Source of the DNA: JADLHS01 sp964594985
GTDB taxonomy: Bacteria > Verrucomicrobiota > Verrucomicrobiia > Limisphaerales > JADLHS01
Assembly: GCA_964594985.1 (NCBI GenBank)
Contig: CAZQNQ010000025.1
Coordinates: forward strand, 1-64,000
DNA length: 64,000 bases
Direction: 5' to 3'
Within the stretch, counting starts at the first letter, position 1. Each line of letters starts with the position of its first letter. Positions 17,791 to 25,984 of the stretch are shown here, piece after piece. Position numbers and translations under genes: made by a program. The notes beneath the pieces were generated by a model. It ran no database searches. It saw nothing but the letters and a program-made list of their open reading frames with translations, and was not told where the DNA came from.

Positions 17791-18507
17791 CTAGAAGGAG
17801 AATTTTAGCGACGCCCCAATAAAATGGGTGTTGACCGAGCCACCGCTGAGTCCTTCGAATGACGGATCGGTCAAAAGCCCAAAACGATATGCGAAACCCG
17901 CTGAACAATTATCAGTCAGTTTGTATTCGATGCCGGTTCTTAATTGCACATTGAACGCCGTAGCGTCTTCGGAAAGGGCGGTGATGAAAGCCACGCCAAG
18001 GCCAAGGCCGAATTTTACAGATAACTTTTCCGTCAGTGCGCCGTTACCTTCTATGAAGGCAAGCATTGGAACGATGGTTACATCTTCACCTGAGATCGGG
18101 GCGGTGACTCCACCCACAGTTACTCCATTTAGCGGCAATTCGGTGTAACCGGTACTCAAACCCACTGAGAGTTCTTCCGTAATTTTAGCCCCAAAATCCA
18201 AGTTAAAGCCATAGCCAGTACCTAAATCAAACTTGACCTTTGTCCCGGTTGTCCCGGCCGGAAAAATTCCTAGCGGCTGCGTTAGAGTGGGCTCGTAATC
18301 ACTCGCGAAAGTAGCGCCTCCTGAGGCATCAATATAGAATTCAGCTGCTGATGCGTTCAATACCAAGGAGAAAATCACCGCCGCGAGAAGTTTTCCGGTG
18401 GCCGGCCTTTTTTGCTGAAACCCTTCCGCTCGCCATAACGAGCGCGCTACGTGGGGAGTTGGTAAGATTGTAAATGAATGGCTGGTTATCTTGTTGGTTG
18501 CTTTCAT
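17791..18507 (-). CDS. Predicted outer-membrane beta-barrel protein
   Basis: 238 residues. A hydrophobic signal core 'KLLAAVIFSLVLNASAA' ends near residue 55, followed by alternating amphipathic strands and a C-terminal 'FIGASLKFSF' ending in phenylalanine, as outer-membrane barrels require. The fold resembles OmpW/OmpA-like eight-stranded barrels, without a specific match. The N-terminal region before the signal core is unusually long (about 38 residues) and contains a hairpin-forming stretch (18427-18444, CGCTCG/CGAGCG), apparently a translated repeat. It lies between rsmB and the duplicated rsmB 3' end, so it is probably acquired cargo. Confidence 0.7.
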   Translation of the reverse strand: MKATNKITSHSFTILPTPHVARSLWRAEGFQQKRPATGKLLAAVIFSLVLNASAAEFYIDASGGATFASDYEPTLTQPLGIFPAGTTGTKVKFDLGTGYGFNLDFGAKITEELSVGLSTGYTELPLNGVTVGGVTAPISGEDVTIVPMLAFIEGNGALTEKLSVKFGLGLGVAFITALSEDATAFNVQLRTGIEYKLTDNCSAGFAYRFGLLTDPSFEGLSGGSVNTHFIGASLKFSF

Positions 18508-18539
18508 AATTCCAAGTTTGTTCCCCGAGCTTTTTGCCC

Positions 18540-18710
18540 GGACTCGGATTTCCTGTCACAACCTAAAAAGAAGGCGCGCCCAGCGCACCTTCCATCACGG
18601 CCACGACCAAGTAGCCTTCCAAGAAAGCACACCGGGACGCGCGATTGAACGCGCGTCGAGGTGGATTTCTTGGAAACTATTTGGTCGTGTTTTGATGGAA
18701 ATCCGAGTCC
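18540..18710. repeat. Large imperfect inverted repeat upstream of the barrel gene
   Basis: The outer ends GGACTCGGATTTCC (18540) and GGAAATCCGAGTCC (to 18710) pair, as do 18590-18626 with 18666-18700, around an inner CGCGCG hairpin. The left arm carries about 36 extra bases. It could be a degraded MITE or a structured RNA; no gene lies inside. Confidence 0.8.
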
Positions 18711-18810
18711 TCGCAAACGCAAAGACTCTATAACTGAATTTGGTAAAGAACTGTGGACGGTTTATCACAAGATTGTTTGAAAACAAGAGATTTGTATCGA
18801 CAACACCCTG

Positions 18811-18970
18811 TTACAGCACGTGCAGCCTTGAACCCGAGGAAAACACCGGGCTGGTGCAGCAATTCCTCGCCGCGCAACCCGGCTTCAAACTCGAACGCGA
18901 GCGGCAATTGCTCCCCTTAGCCGACGGCGTGGACGGCGCGTATGTGGCGCGATTGACCAAGACCGCGTGA
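18811..18970 (+). pseudogene. Remnant of a second rsmB 3' end
   Basis: Encodes 'YSTCSLEPEEN', then 'GLVQQFLAAQPGFKLERER', then 'LLPLADGVDGAYVARL', clearly homologous to the last 51 residues of RsmB but not identical at DNA or protein level. It begins in the middle of motif VI and lacks everything before, so it is nonfunctional. A plausible origin is that DNA bearing its own rsmB end plus cargo recombined into rsmB, leaving the old end here. Confidence 0.88.
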
Positions 18971-19092
18971 CGGAGCGCGGCTGTGTCGCAGACCAGCCGC
19001 AGCATTCCGCCAGCAAGAAGGCATCCTTAAACTCCCAAGATCCAGTTCCGCTGGAGTGCTGCGACTGGTCTTTCAGACACAGTCGCGCTCCG
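18971..19092. repeat. Palindromic element next to the rsmB remnant
   Basis: Arms 18971-19004 and 19057-19092 are near-perfect reverse complements (CGGAGCGCGGCTGTGTC... versus ...GACACAGTCGCGCTCCG). It starts directly after the stop codon of the rsmB remnant. Together with 18540-18710 and the remnant it accounts for most of the 660 bp without a gene. Confidence 0.88.
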
Positions 19093-19168
19093 TTGACTTG
19101 CTCCGAGGCGTTCCATTTGTTATCCGAATCAGCGTGATTAAATCAGAACCGGCCAACGTCTGAACCCC

Positions 19169-21820
19169 ATGGCAGATTTGTTCGCCAAGCGTCCGCGCGT
19201 CACCGTGGACGGAAAATTTTTTCGTCGCGGCGCTGAGAAACTGTATCTCAAGGGCGTTTCCTATGGTCCGTTCGCCCCCGGAAAAGACGGACAACCCTTC
19301 GCTTCGCAGGAACAGACCGCTACCGATTTCGCGCTTATCCGGGAACTCGGCGCAAATCTCATCCGGGTTTACTACGTCCCGCCGCGCTGGTTTCTCGATC
19401 TCGCCGCGCAACAGAACCTGCTCGTCCTGATTGATATTCCGTGGAACAAGCACCTCGTCTTCCTCGACGACCCCGTGCGCCGCGCCGAAGCCCGCCAGGC
19501 CGTCTGCCACGCGGTGCTGGCCTGCGCGCATCATCCGGCGGTGCTGGCTTACAGCGTCGCGAACGAAATCCCGCCCGACGTCGTCCGCTGGAGCGGCGCG
19601 GCGCGGATGGCGGAATTCATTGACGAACTGGTGACCGAGGCCAAGCGCATTGATCCCGAATGCCTCTGCACCTACGCGAATTATCCCTCCACGGAATTTC
19701 TCCACCCGCAAACGCTCGATTTCGTCAGCTTCAACGTCTATCTGCATCAACCCGCCGCGTTCAAAAGCTATCTCGCGCGCCTGCAGATGCTCGCGGACAC
19801 AAAGCCGCTTGTGTTGAGCGAGTTTGGCATTGATTCCCGGCGCGAAGGCGAAACCGCGAAATGCAAAATGCTCTCGTGGCAGATCGAACTCGCGTTTCGC
19901 GGCGGGTTGGCGGGCGCGGTCGTGTTCAGTTTCACCGATGACTGGCATCGCGGCGGCGAACAGGTCGCGGACTGGCAGATGGGTTTGACCACGGCGACGC
20001 GGGAGAAGAAGCTGTCATTTGCTGCCGTCCAGGAAGCCTTCAGTATCGCGCCGAAATTTCCGCTCGCACGCAAACCAAAAGTCTCCGTCGTCGTCGCCAG
20101 CTACAACGGTGCAAGCACGCTCAAAGCCTGCCTCGAATCGCTCCGCAACCTGAATTACTCGGACTACGAGGTCATCCTCGTGGACGACGGCTCGACCGAC
20201 GCCACGCCGCAGATCGCGCCGTTGTTTCCGAGCATCCGCTACTTCCGACACCACAAGAACCTCGGCCTGTCCGTCGCGCGCAACACCGGCATCGCCGCCG
20301 CCACGGGCGAGATCGTGGCGTTCACCGACGCGGACTGTCGCGCGGATGAGGATTGGTTGTATTACCTCGTCGCCGATTTGATCACGGGCGAATTCGCCGG
20401 TGTGGGCGGACACAATCTGTTGCCGCCCGACGATTCGCCGACCGCGAGCGCCGTGATGGTTTCGCCCGGCGGCCCGGCCCACGTGATGTTGACCGACCGC
20501 GAGGCGGAGCACATTCCCGGGTGCAACATGGCGTTCCTCAAGAGCGCGCTCGACGCCATCGGCGGCTTCGATCCGATCTTTTGGAAAGCCGGCGACGACG
20601 TGGACCTGTGCTGGCGGTTGCAACAGGCCGGTTACAAGATCGGCTTCAACGCGGCGGCCTTCGTGTGGCACTATCGGCGTTCGACCATCGGCGCGTACCT
20701 GAAACAACAACGCGGCTACGGCGAAGCGGAAGCCTTGCTCGTGCGCAAGCATCCCGAGTATTTCAACACCTTCGGCAACAGCATGTGGCGCGGCCGGATC
20801 TACGCGCCGGCCCAATACGGCCTCGTACTGAAACGCGAACCCATCATCTATCACGGCGTGTTCGGCAGCGCGCCGTTTCAAACGCTCTACACCGCGCAGC
20901 CCGTACTGACGTTGATGCTGCCAACGACGCTCGAGTACCATCTCTTCATCACACTGCCATTGTGGGTGTTGACGGTGACCTTCCCGTGGTTGCTGCCGGT
21001 CGCCAGCGCCAGTTTGTTGATCTCCATGGGATTCTGCGCCGCCGCCGGAACGCAGGCGACGTTGCAAAAGAGCAAACGCCGCTGGTGGTCGCGCCCGCTC
21101 GTGGCGCTGTTGTTCTTCCTGCAACCCATCGTGCGCGGCTGGGAACGCCACCAAAGCCGCCTCGCTTTGCGCCTCGCCGGTGAAGAGGCCCGCGAAACTC
21201 TCGATTCCGTCTCGCTGCGCGACAGCGGCGAACTGCTTGATGAAGTCCGTTACTGGGCGGAAACCCGCCTTGAACGCGTGGATTTCGTCGCCAAAATTTT
21301 ACGCGCCCTCGAACAACGTAGTTGGCCGCATCGCTCCGACATCGGCTGGAGCGAGTTCGACGCAGAAATCTTCGGCAACCGCTGGAGCAGCGTCCAACTC
21401 ATCACCGCCGCCGAAGATCATCCGCGTGGTCGCCAGCTCATCCGTTGCCGCCTGCGCGCCCGCTGGTCCATGCAAGCCAAGACCGCGATGTGGCTGCTGC
21501 TGGCATTGGAAGTCATCATCGTCGGTTTCTTCGGAGGCTGGTTGTGGGCGCTGGGTGCGGTTGCAGTGACGTTGCCGGCTTTCGCGTATTTCCTTTCCCG
21601 TCAGAAACGAAAGATTCAGAGCCAGTTGATCACCTTCCTCGACGTCCTGGCCAAGGAACTGAAGCTGATAAGAATCCCCAGCAGTCAGAACGTCGAACCA
21701 CCCGCCCCGACATCTGCGCCCGAGCCGGCGCCGAAAACCAAACCCGCCCCGATGCGCGTGGAACTGTCGAAGCCGTCGGAAGCTGTGACGCCTGCCGAGA
21801 ACCAATCGCCCGCAGTTTGA
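19169..21820 (+). CDS. Glycoside hydrolase-glycosyltransferase 2 fusion, membrane-bound
   Basis: 883 residues. Residues about 10-295 form a GH2/GH5-like TIM barrel with the acid/base in 'SVANEIP' (E133) and the nucleophile in 'VLSEFGID' (E218). Residues about 303-560 form a family 2 glycosyltransferase with 'VILVDDGSTD', 'FTDADC', 'PGCNMAF' and 'AGDDVDLCWRL'. Hydrophobic segments at about 590-640 and 770-800 anchor the protein, and the C-terminus is a Pro/Ala-rich tail. One chain that both makes and trims a glycan suggests synthesis of an exported or surface polysaccharide; the sugar is not predictable. No signal peptide precedes the GH part, so its side of the membrane is unclear. Confidence 0.9.
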   Translation: MADLFAKRPRVTVDGKFFRRGAEKLYLKGVSYGPFAPGKDGQPFASQEQTATDFALIRELGANLIRVYYVPPRWFLDLAAQQNLLVLIDIPWNKHLVFLDDPVRRAEARQAVCHAVLACAHHPAVLAYSVANEIPPDVVRWSGAARMAEFIDELVTEAKRIDPECLCTYANYPSTEFLHPQTLDFVSFNVYLHQPAAFKSYLARLQMLADTKPLVLSEFGIDSRREGETAKCKMLSWQIELAFRGGLAGAVVFSFTDDWHRGGEQVADWQMGLTTATREKKLSFAAVQEAFSIAPKFPLARKPKVSVVVASYNGASTLKACLESLRNLNYSDYEVILVDDGSTDATPQIAPLFPSIRYFRHHKNLGLSVARNTGIAAATGEIVAFTDADCRADEDWLYYLVADLITGEFAGVGGHNLLPPDDSPTASAVMVSPGGPAHVMLTDREAEHIPGCNMAFLKSALDAIGGFDPIFWKAGDDVDLCWRLQQAGYKIGFNAAAFVWHYRRSTIGAYLKQQRGYGEAEALLVRKHPEYFNTFGNSMWRGRIYAPAQYGLVLKREPIIYHGVFGSAPFQTLYTAQPVLTLMLPTTLEYHLFITLPLWVLTVTFPWLLPVASASLLISMGFCAAAGTQATLQKSKRRWWSRPLVALLFFLQPIVRGWERHQSRLALRLAGEEARETLDSVSLRDSGELLDEVRYWAETRLERVDFVAKILRALEQRSWPHRSDIGWSEFDAEIFGNRWSSVQLITAAEDHPRGRQLIRCRLRARWSMQAKTAMWLLLALEVIIVGFFGGWLWALGAVAVTLPAFAYFLSRQKRKIQSQLITFLDVLAKELKLIRIPSSQNVEPPAPTSAPEPAPKTKPAPMRVELSKPSEAVTPAENQSPAV

Positions 21821-21821
21821 T

Positions 21822-21911
21822 GGTTGGGCGCGACACTCCGTGCGCGCCGTCAGCTTAAACCAAGACGCGCACATTCCAACCAGCGGCGGGCAAGGGCCTG
21901 CCCGCCCCACC
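21822..21911. repeat. Cloverleaf-type palindromic element (G family, intergenic)
   Basis: Same family as 13886-13971 and the coding copy 29315-29389: outer GGTTGGGC/GCCCCACC arms, a GCGCGACACTCCGTGCGCGC part and a GGCGGGCAAGGGCCTGCCCGCC hairpin. It lies immediately behind the stop codon of the fusion gene. Confidence 0.8.
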
Positions 21912-21991
21912 TTGACGCCACGTTTTGCCCGCTGTTTTGTGAATAATTCTTTAGTGTGTTTCGGGTGTTTCGTGGTTCAATTTCCCCCGGC

Positions 21992-22786
21992 ATGATTCAG
22001 TATCTCGATCTGCTCCGCCACGTCAGGGAGCACGGCAAGTTCAAGTCCGACCGCACCGGCACGGGCACGTATTCCCTGTTCGGCGCGCAATCCCGTTATC
22101 CGCTGGCCGCTGGTTTTCCGCTCGTCACCACCAAGAAGGTTCACACCAAGTCCATCATCCACGAGCTGCTCTGGTTTTTGAAGGGCGACACGAACATCAA
22201 ATATCTCAAAGACAACGGCGTGAGCATTTGGGACGAATGGGCCGATGAGAACGGTGATCTCGGTCGCGTCTATGGCGCGCAATGGTGCGACTGGCGCACC
22301 GCCGACGGCCGCAGCATCAACCAGATTGACGACGTCATCGCGCAGATCAAAAAAAATCCCGACAGCCGCCGCCTCCTCGTCAGCGCGTGGAATCCCGGCG
22401 AAATCCAGGGCATGGCGCTGCCGCCGTGTCACTCGCTCTTTCAATTTTACGTCAGCGAAGGCGAACTCAGTTGCCAGCTTTACCAGCGCAGCGCGGATAT
22501 TTTCCTCGGCGTGCCGTTCAACATCGCCAGCTATGCGTTGCTTACGTTGATGGTCGCGCAGGTCTGCGACCTGAAGCCCGGCGATTTCGTCCACACCTTC
22601 GGCGACCTGCACCTTTACTCGAATCACGTCGAGCAGGCGAAATTACAGCTCACCCGCGAGCCGCGTCCGTTGCCGCAGCTCAAGCTGAACCCCGCCATCA
22701 AGAACATCCACGACTTCAAGTTCGAGGATATTGAACTCGTGGGCTACGACCCGCACCCGGCCATCAAAGCGCCGGTGGCAGTCTGA
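21992..22786 (+). CDS. thyA: Thymidylate synthase
   Basis: 264 residues from the ATG at 21992, exactly the length of E. coli ThyA; the upstream extension is not conserved-looking. Converts dUMP to dTMP with methylenetetrahydrofolate. Landmarks are 'DRTGTGTYSLFG', 'HELLWFLKGDTNI', 'VYGAQW', the catalytic cysteine in 'LPPCHSLFQFYV', 'LYQRSADIFLGVPFNIASYALL' (quoted as the family's folate/dUMP block) and 'FGDLHLYSNH'. Followed 7 bp later by the SanA-like gene, probably co-transcribed. Confidence 0.97.
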   Translation: MIQYLDLLRHVREHGKFKSDRTGTGTYSLFGAQSRYPLAAGFPLVTTKKVHTKSIIHELLWFLKGDTNIKYLKDNGVSIWDEWADENGDLGRVYGAQWCDWRTADGRSINQIDDVIAQIKKNPDSRRLLVSAWNPGEIQGMALPPCHSLFQFYVSEGELSCQLYQRSADIFLGVPFNIASYALLTLMVAQVCDLKPGDFVHTFGDLHLYSNHVEQAKLQLTREPRPLPQLKLNPAIKNIHDFKFEDIELVGYDPHPAIKAPVAV

Positions 22787-22793
22787 TTTCCCC

Positions 22794-23462
22794 ATGAAGA
22801 ATCGCCTCAAACGAATCCGGCGGTGGTTGCTGGTGATGGCGATTCTGGTTGGCGTCGGAGTTCTGGCGGTCGTTGGTGCGGACATCGCCTGTCGCTCGGC
22901 GGCATCGGGCAAAATCTATCGGACCACGGAATCTGTTCCCGGAAATGCCGTCGCCCTTGTCCTCGGCACGTCGAAGAAAACCGCCCGCGGCAATCCCAAT
23001 CTCCACTTCACCCAGCGCATTGAGGCGGCGGCGGCATTGTTCAAGTCCGGCAAGGTGCGCCACCTGATTGTCAGCGGCGACAACTCCGTAGCGACCTATG
23101 ACGAACCCACCGATATGCGCGACGCGCTCGTCATCGTCGGCGTGCCGACCAACGCCATCACCTGTGATTACGCGGGCTTTCGGACTTTGGATTCGGTCGT
23201 GCGCGCCAAGACGGTTTTCGGCCTGACAAACTTCACCATCGTCACCGAGGAGTTTCATTGTCCGCGCGCGGTGTGGATTGCGCAGCGCCATGATTTGAAC
23301 GTGGTGGCATTCGCCGCGCCGGACTTGAGCGCCCGCTGGTCGGCCCGGGTGAAGATGCGCGAGGCGTTGGCGCGCACATTGTGTGCGCTGGACCTGTATG
23401 TCCTGAACCGCCAGCCGAAGTTTTCCGGCCCGCCGGAAAAACTGACCCTGGCTGGAAACTAG
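22794..23462 (+). CDS. SanA/YdcF-like envelope protein (DUF218)
   Basis: 222 residues. One N-terminal membrane anchor (about 10-30) is followed by a DUF218 domain with 'ALVLGTSKK', 'RIEAAAALFKSGKVRHLIVSGDN', 'MRDALVIVGVP' and 'IVTEEFHCPRAVWIA'. E. coli SanA of this type supports envelope barrier function, and the biochemical activity is not settled. It lies just behind thyA on the same strand. Confidence 0.85.
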   Translation: MKNRLKRIRRWLLVMAILVGVGVLAVVGADIACRSAASGKIYRTTESVPGNAVALVLGTSKKTARGNPNLHFTQRIEAAAALFKSGKVRHLIVSGDNSVATYDEPTDMRDALVIVGVPTNAITCDYAGFRTLDSVVRAKTVFGLTNFTIVTEEFHCPRAVWIAQRHDLNVVAFAAPDLSARWSARVKMREALARTLCALDLYVLNRQPKFSGPPEKLTLAGN

Positions 23463-23496
23463 ACCCGTTGCCAGAATTCACTTCCAACAACTGCGA

Positions 23497-24300
23497 TCAC
23501 GGAAGCGGGATGATGTATTTCTTCCGGTCAACATCGCTGACCGCCCACAAGTTTTCTGGATACACTTCCTTGCCGTAGCGTATTGCTCTTACGCTCCCAT
23601 CGGCAAAACCATAGTTGGAGCTTCCGGATTTGCTGGTCGTGCCGGCGCGCTGGGTGCTGTGACAACCACGCTCTACGCGATCGGCGTCATTGCCCAATCC
23701 TTCGAGCAAATCCATGAAGTAGTCGGTGGATATGGAAATCCCTTCCGACGTCTGCAGATTCTTCTTTTCTCCAAAGACCACTGTATCTGACGGTTTACGC
23801 ACCGCATTCTCCTTGATGGAGGCACGTTCGTACACTCCTCTCATATACTTGTCCCAAAAATCCGTAGCGGACAACGTCCCCTCAAAGTAATCATTCCACC
23901 CATTGATAAGATAACTACGCGGGGAGCGATCTGCCAATGTCGGCGCGCCTGTATCAGTCAGGGGCACGCCTCGCGCGGCATCGGTTGGACAGATCAACAG
24001 ATTCAGGTTCTGATATGAGTCTTGGAGTAACGTCGGCCAGCGATTCTGATTCGTGCGGGGCGGGAGAAATCCATCATTGTCGCCAGCATACATCGTGTTC
24101 GCCAAAGAAATCTGTTTGAGATTATTTACGCATTTAATGCTGTGCGCCTTACCCTTCGCACTGCTGAGCGCGGGCAACAACATGCTCGCCAGGATCGCGA
24201 TGATGGCGATCACCACCAGCAGTTCGATCAACGTGAACGCGGTCGCCGCAGCGGTCCTGCCGGCACCGACATCTTTATGTAGATTCAAGCTTTTCATCAC
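23497..24300 (-). CDS. Type II secretion/pilin-like pseudopilin
   Basis: 267 residues. The prepilin signature 'AFTLIELLVVIAIIAILA' begins near residue 21 with glutamate at +5, so a prepilin peptidase would cleave before the phenylalanine. It continues with 'LLPALSSAKGKA' and a C-terminal 'NYGFADGSVRAIRYG', the 'H-x9-DG' style ending common in Verrucomicrobia and Planctomycetes families related to DUF1559. These proteins occur in many copies per genome and their role is largely unknown. Divergent from the small gene on its right; its DNA is somewhat A+T-richer than its neighbours by eye. Confidence 0.88.
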   Translation of the reverse strand: MMKSLNLHKDVGAGRTAAATAFTLIELLVVIAIIAILASMLLPALSSAKGKAHSIKCVNNLKQISLANTMYAGDNDGFLPPRTNQNRWPTLLQDSYQNLNLLICPTDAARGVPLTDTGAPTLADRSPRSYLINGWNDYFEGTLSATDFWDKYMRGVYERASIKENAVRKPSDTVVFGEKKNLQTSEGISISTDYFMDLLEGLGNDADRVERGCHSTQRAGTTSKSGSSNYGFADGSVRAIRYGKEVYPENLWAVSDVDRKKYIIPLP

Positions 24301-24366
24301 CTCAAGGATTCTTTACCACCGTTGCACCCGAATAATCAGCCGCAAGTTCTCGTCAACCTCCATCAG

Positions 24367-24828
24367 ATGTCGAAAACGAAAATAATTTCCGTCGCGGTCC
24401 TGCTGCTCGGACTGATCGGTCTCAGTCTGTACCTGAACAGAGACTATTTCCGCACCGACGGTATTCAAATTACCCATCGTCTCAGTCCCTGGATGCAGGC
24501 CCGCCGTCCCAATGCCCGCGCCAACGACCTCGGCATGCCCGTGACGTTCATGCTGAATGGATTCTACAAGCTCACCAGCGTGCGCGTCTTTGAGTCCGCC
24601 AAAATCGAAACCAACAAATACGCCGTGCCCATCTGGCGGATCATCTCGGACTCCAACTCGGTGCCGACTTCTAGTTTCAATTACGGCAGCTACATCAAAG
24701 GCATGCGCCCGGAGGCCAAAGGCACGCGGCCCGAGCCGTTGCAACCCGGCGTGAAGTACCGGTTGACGGTGGTGACGGACAAAAATCTGGAAGGACACCA
24801 CGACTTCCTGATCGCGACGAACAATTGA
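24367..24828 (+). CDS. Hypothetical protein with N-terminal membrane anchor
   Basis: 153 residues from the ATG at 24367 (an earlier in-frame start at 24322 adds 15 unlikely residues). A single hydrophobic segment at about 5-22 anchors a soluble domain that contains 'IQITHRLSPWMQARR', 'VTFMLNGFYKLTSVRVF' and 'PGVKYRLTVVTD', suggestive of a small beta-sandwich. No family recognised. Convergent with mobA. Confidence 0.7.
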   Translation: MSKTKIISVAVLLLGLIGLSLYLNRDYFRTDGIQITHRLSPWMQARRPNARANDLGMPVTFMLNGFYKLTSVRVFESAKIETNKYAVPIWRIISDSNSVPTSSFNYGSYIKGMRPEAKGTRPEPLQPGVKYRLTVVTDKNLEGHHDFLIATNN

Positions 24829-24854
24829 AATTGACGGTTTGGAAGCCGTCGAGG

Positions 24855-25445
24855 TTACAACGGAATGATGTCCTGCGGCGCGTTCCAACTCTTGAAGCAA
24901 GGAGCCAAATCCGCCGGCAAGTCGTGATACCGCGCCCACCCTTCCCGCACACCGCGCGCCGCAAAAAATCCCACCCCGGGCGTTCCGCCCGCAGCGGACG
25001 CCGGTGCCGATCGCAACAGTTCCGTCGCCACCGGAGCCGCAAGGCTCGGATACAAGGCCGCCAGCGGTTCGGCGTGACCGGCGAGGCGGGGAATGATTCC
25101 GTTCCGTCCGCCGCTCTGCGTTATCAATTCCGCGAGCACCGCCACCGGCATCTGCGGCATGTCCACCGCCAGCACCAGCAGCAAGGGATTCCGGCATTTT
25201 TGCAAAGCGCTTTCGATCCCGGCCAGCGGCCCGGCTTGGGGAAAATTATCCGCGAGCACCGGGCAGCCGAACCTGGAGTAGTCCCGCCCCGCGCGACCGG
25301 AAATGAACACCTCCGCCGCTCCGGCGGCTTGCACGAGCTTGATCTGCCGCGCCAGCAGCGTCTCCCCGACCAGCTCCAGCGCCGCCTTGTCCCGGCCCAT
25401 CCGCAAGGATTGACCGCCCGCCAGAATGACCGCGCTACAGTTCAT
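24855..25445 (-). CDS. mobA: Molybdenum cofactor guanylyltransferase
   Basis: 196 residues. The N-terminal nucleotide-binding 'VILAGGQSLRMGRDKAALEL' and 'LAVDMPQMP' are typical for MobA, which adds GMP to Mo-molybdopterin to make the MGD cofactor. NasA, encoded in the same gene series, needs that cofactor. It overlaps the MOSC gene by 4 bp (ATGA) and is the last gene of the nitrate block. Confidence 0.93.
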   Translation of the reverse strand: MNCSAVILAGGQSLRMGRDKAALELVGETLLARQIKLVQAAGAAEVFISGRAGRDYSRFGCPVLADNFPQAGPLAGIESALQKCRNPLLLVLAVDMPQMPVAVLAELITQSGGRNGIIPRLAGHAEPLAALYPSLAAPVATELLRSAPASAAGGTPGVGFFAARGVREGWARYHDLPADLAPCFKSWNAPQDIIPL

Positions 25446-25936
25446 GCATCCACCCGCAGCACGCCGTCGGTCAGAATCCGCGCGCGCAATCCGCCGCGCC
25501 CATGCAACGCCGCTTCCGCGCCCGGCGCGATGGCGTCATCCATCCAGTGACACGGACTGCATTCCGCCACGCCCTCGAACTCGATGCCTTGCACGACAAA
25601 CTTTTTGCCGACGAGAGAATTCAGATCCACACCGCGCGTGATGATATTCCGCCGCGTCACGCCAGGGGATTTGTCGCGCACGCCGAATTGGCCACAAACG
25701 GCATCAAAGACCTCCGCCGAAAACAACGTGACCTGCCCCTTGTAGTTTTCCTTGAAGCCAAAAAAACGATCGCCGCACAAACCCTGGCCCGCGACGCATT
25801 CCACCTCATCCACTGAAATCGTCGGATGCGTCCCCGCCGGCTGCTCGTGATGCCCGAAAAAATTATGCCCCGGCGAAATGAAGAGGCCCACCACCCGCAA
25901 CGCGGGCGTATCGGTCGCATCCGTCCCATTGGTCAT
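25442..25936 (-). CDS. MOSC domain protein
   Basis: 164 residues. 'GQGLCGDRFFGFKENYKGQV', 'PGVTRRNIITRGVDLNSLVG' and the cysteine of 'GVAECSPCHWMD' match the MOSC fold, which carries sulfur or molybdenum cofactor on a conserved cysteine. Directly upstream of mobA with a 4-bp overlap and 48 bp downstream of nirA, so a role in cofactor handling for nitrate reductase is likely. Confidence 0.88.
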   Translation of the reverse strand: MTNGTDATDTPALRVVGLFISPGHNFFGHHEQPAGTHPTISVDEVECVAGQGLCGDRFFGFKENYKGQVTLFSAEVFDAVCGQFGVRDKSPGVTRRNIITRGVDLNSLVGKKFVVQGIEFEGVAECSPCHWMDDAIAPGAEAALHGRGGLRARILTDGVLRVDA

Positions 25937-25984
25937 ATTGTCTTCCAGTCTAGCCTGCTGCTGTCGCCGCGCAATCCCGCCCGC

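Noticed and set aside
18740..18970. A 76-codon gene containing the rsmB-like end
   Set aside because: The part before 18811 is unrelated sequence and the rest lacks the methyltransferase core; treated as a remnant.
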